The position numbers and the translations under genes are program-made. The notes under the pieces are model-generated. The model saw only the letters and a program-made list of their open reading frames with translations. It searched no databases and was not told where the DNA came from. From Dethiosulfatarculus sandiegensis (GTDB lineage: Bacteria > Desulfobacterota > Desulfarculia > Desulfarculales > Desulfarculaceae), in contig NZ_AZAC01000004.1 of NCBI RefSeq assembly GCF_000931935.2, positions 1 through 64,000 on the forward strand: DNA of 64,000 nucleotides. Direction: 5' to 3'. Of this stretch, positions 62,524-64,000 are shown piece by piece (the stretch's first letter is position 1; each line of letters begins with the position of its first letter).

Positions 62524-63720
62524 TCAGAGCAGGTAGGCCTTCAGCACTTTATCCATGGCCATGACCACGTCATCCGCATCCGCATCTGACATCAAGGGAA
62601 AGAGCGGCAAGGTGAGGATTTCTTTGGCCGCTTGTTCCGCCCTGGGCGCGGTGCCTTCTTTAGTGCCGAAGTTCTGCCTGTAAAAGGGGTGCATATGCAC
62701 TGGTGTGTAATGGACGTTAACCCCAATGCCCTCTGCCCGCAGGGCCTTGTATATTTGGTCCCTGTCTGCGCTGAGGCGGGTCAGGTCCAGTTTGACCACA
62801 TAGATGTGCTGCGAGTTTTCGCGGTCCGGTGCATTCACCAGGGTAACCAGGCCGGGCATATCGGCAAAGGCCTGGTTGTAACGTTTGGCCAGTTCTTTTC
62901 TGCGTTCAACCCAAGCCGGAAGTTTGGCCAGTTGGCTCAGTCCCAGGATGCATTGAAAATCGTTCAGCCGATAATTATAGCCCAGAGAGGTCATCTCATA
63001 GTGCCAGGTGCCCTTGGCCGCCCTTTGCTTGAGGTCCAGATCAATTCCGTGATTGCGGAAAGAACGCATGCGTTTGGCCGCTTCCGGATCTTCGGCGAGC
63101 ACGGCCCCGCCTTCACCTGTGGTGATGTGTTTGGCTGGGTGAAAGCTCATGGCGGTTAAGTCCGCCAGGGTGCCGACCTTGCGGCCCTTGTACGATCCGC
63201 CCAGGGAATGGGCCGCGTCTCCTATCAGAACGGATCCGTATTGCTCGCAGATGGCCTTCAGGGCATCGTAATCGCAAGGCTGGCCTGTGTAGTCCACCGC
63301 CACCACCGCTTTGGTCTTGTGAGAGATGCGCTCGGCCACACTGTCCGGGTCAATCAAAAGGGAGTCACTTGACACGTCGCAAAATACAGGGGTGGCTCCT
63401 TGGTAAACCGCGCAGTTGGCGCTGGCCACAAAGGTCATGGTCGTGACCAGAACCTCGTCGCCCGGGCCAACCTGGGCTCCGGCCATGGCCGTGTGCAGGG
63501 CGGCTGTGCCGCTGGAGACACTTACAGCCTCCGATGCCCCGGTGAGGTCTGTGAGTCCTTCTTCAAAAGCCGCCACATTGGGGCCAGTGGTGAGCCAGTC
63601 TGAACGCAGCACTTGAAGCATGGCCTGGAGATCCTTTTCATCCAGGCACTGACGGGCATAGGGCAGGGTTTGGGTGCGTACTGGTGTCCCGCCTTCCAAG
63701 GCCAGTTTGGTGCTCTGCAT
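62524..63720 (-). CDS. pseC: PseC-like sugar aminotransferase (DegT/DnrJ family)
   Basis: A 398-residue PLP enzyme. The Schiff-base Lys is in SFHPAKHITTGEGGAVL, the phosphate-binding SSGTAALHTAM and the Asp in LIGDAAHSLGGSYKG are in place. VDYTGQPCDYDAL and SLGYNYRLNDFQCILGLSQL match the PseC group, which makes UDP-4-amino-4,6-dideoxy-beta-L-AltNAc on the way to pseudaminic acid; other nucleotide-sugar aminotransferases are close relatives. Start ATG 63720 follows GGAGGAAAG; the longer frame to 63762 has no site. No other pse gene is present up to the window edge, so function as PseC is likely but not certain. Confidence 0.75.
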   Translation of the reverse strand: MQSTKLALEGGTPVRTQTLPYARQCLDEKDLQAMLQVLRSDWLTTGPNVAAFEEGLTDLTGASEAVSVSSGTAALHTAMAGAQVGPGDEVLVTTMTFVASANCAVYQGATPVFCDVSSDSLLIDPDSVAERISHKTKAVVAVDYTGQPCDYDALKAICEQYGSVLIGDAAHSLGGSYKGRKVGTLADLTAMSFHPAKHITTGEGGAVLAEDPEAAKRMRSFRNHGIDLDLKQRAAKGTWHYEMTSLGYNYRLNDFQCILGLSQLAKLPAWVERRKELAKRYNQAFADMPGLVTLVNAPDRENSQHIYVVKLDLTRLSADRDQIYKALRAEGIGVNVHYTPVHMHPFYRQNFGTKEGTAPRAEQAAKEILTLPLFPLMSDADADDVVMAMDKVLKAYLL

Positions 63721-64000
63721 TTCTTTCCTCCGGATCATCTGGTGCTGCGAGGGAAAATTCATCCCCTGAGATACGAATTTGTCATTTTACTCCCAGTAAA
63801 GGAAAGGAGCCAGCATTATAGAAAAGCTTTTGTGGTTTTTTAGAGACTATTTTAAAAGCCGGGTCGAGTCTGGAAACAGGGCTTGGCATGGCTTGGTTCT
63901 TTGAAATTAAAGATCGCATGCCGGTAGAAAGAATTGTCGGCTTTTATAAAGCTTTTTATCTGAAAAAACAGCGGGCTTTTGGGTAATAAACCCGGAATGA
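63721..64000. other. upstream region of the aminotransferase gene, window end
   Basis: About 280 bases with no gene supported. A TATAAT box lies at 63820-63815 (minus strand), without a good -35. Short AT-rich runs near 63840-63970. Confidence 0.35.

Overview
The window looks like the chromosome of a Gram-negative bacterium of the Desulfobacterota (former Deltaproteobacteria). This is an inference from gene content only: a meso-diaminopimelate-type murein cluster (MurE carries DNPR), a che operon with CheD, CheX, an HDOD protein and a long CheA, large hybrid kinases, an NtrC-type sigma-54 regulator and a Gct-type CoA-transferase. Most genes have good Shine-Dalgarno sites and many overlap by 1-4 bases or more. 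Base composition is moderately GC-rich, with AT-rich spots at 1-500 and in some intergenic stretches.

Layout. 1-5130 is a loose region: a decayed reading frame at the left edge, a secreted DUF4344 metallopeptidase-like protein, a degenerate tRNA-Arg copy that still has its terminator, and an MFS exporter with a MarR repressor, each preceded by the same palindromic operator. 5131-10488 holds a periplasmic ligand-binding protein convergent with a response regulator and a 1163-residue hybrid kinase. 10489-11760 is largely non-coding and contains an intact tRNA-Arg(ACG). 11761-20742 (minus strand) is gltX followed upstream by a chemotaxis operon: cheA, cheR, cheD, HDOD, cheY-like, cheX, cheB and a small HsdR_N-like gene, ending at a clear terminator. 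21146-21640 is a gene for HU with a structured leader.

22019-38925 is a complete division and cell wall (dcw) cluster on the plus strand: mraZ, rsmH, ftsL, ftsI, murE, murF, mraY, murD, ftsW, murG, murC, murB, ftsQ, ftsA, ftsZ, without ddl. It starts at a consensus-like promoter with three MraZ boxes at exact 10-bp spacing. Downstream of ftsZ are nested hairpins and a terminator. 39227-43700 has a phosphodiester glycosidase-like protein, a small unknown protein, a DUF2080-like/GNAT pair with its own promoter-operator, and a two-subunit CoA-transferase. 44186-50234 has a four-PAS hybrid kinase, a sigma-54 response regulator and phosphoglucomutase.

50500-58835 (minus strand) is the most unusual part: five closely spaced genes for a VWA-domain lipoprotein, a four-helix membrane protein, a tubulin/FtsZ-like GTPase, a 1159-residue protein with a C-terminal actin/Hsp70-type ATPase, and a single-pass membrane protein with a cytoplasmic domain. 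They look like a membrane-anchored device with both an actin-like and a tubulin-like component, lying about 13 kb from the cell's own ftsA-ftsZ pair. A UUCG-loop terminator stands between the likely promoter, with 13-bp direct repeats, and the first gene. The window ends with two tandem MATE transporters (59286-62247) and a PseC-like sugar aminotransferase.
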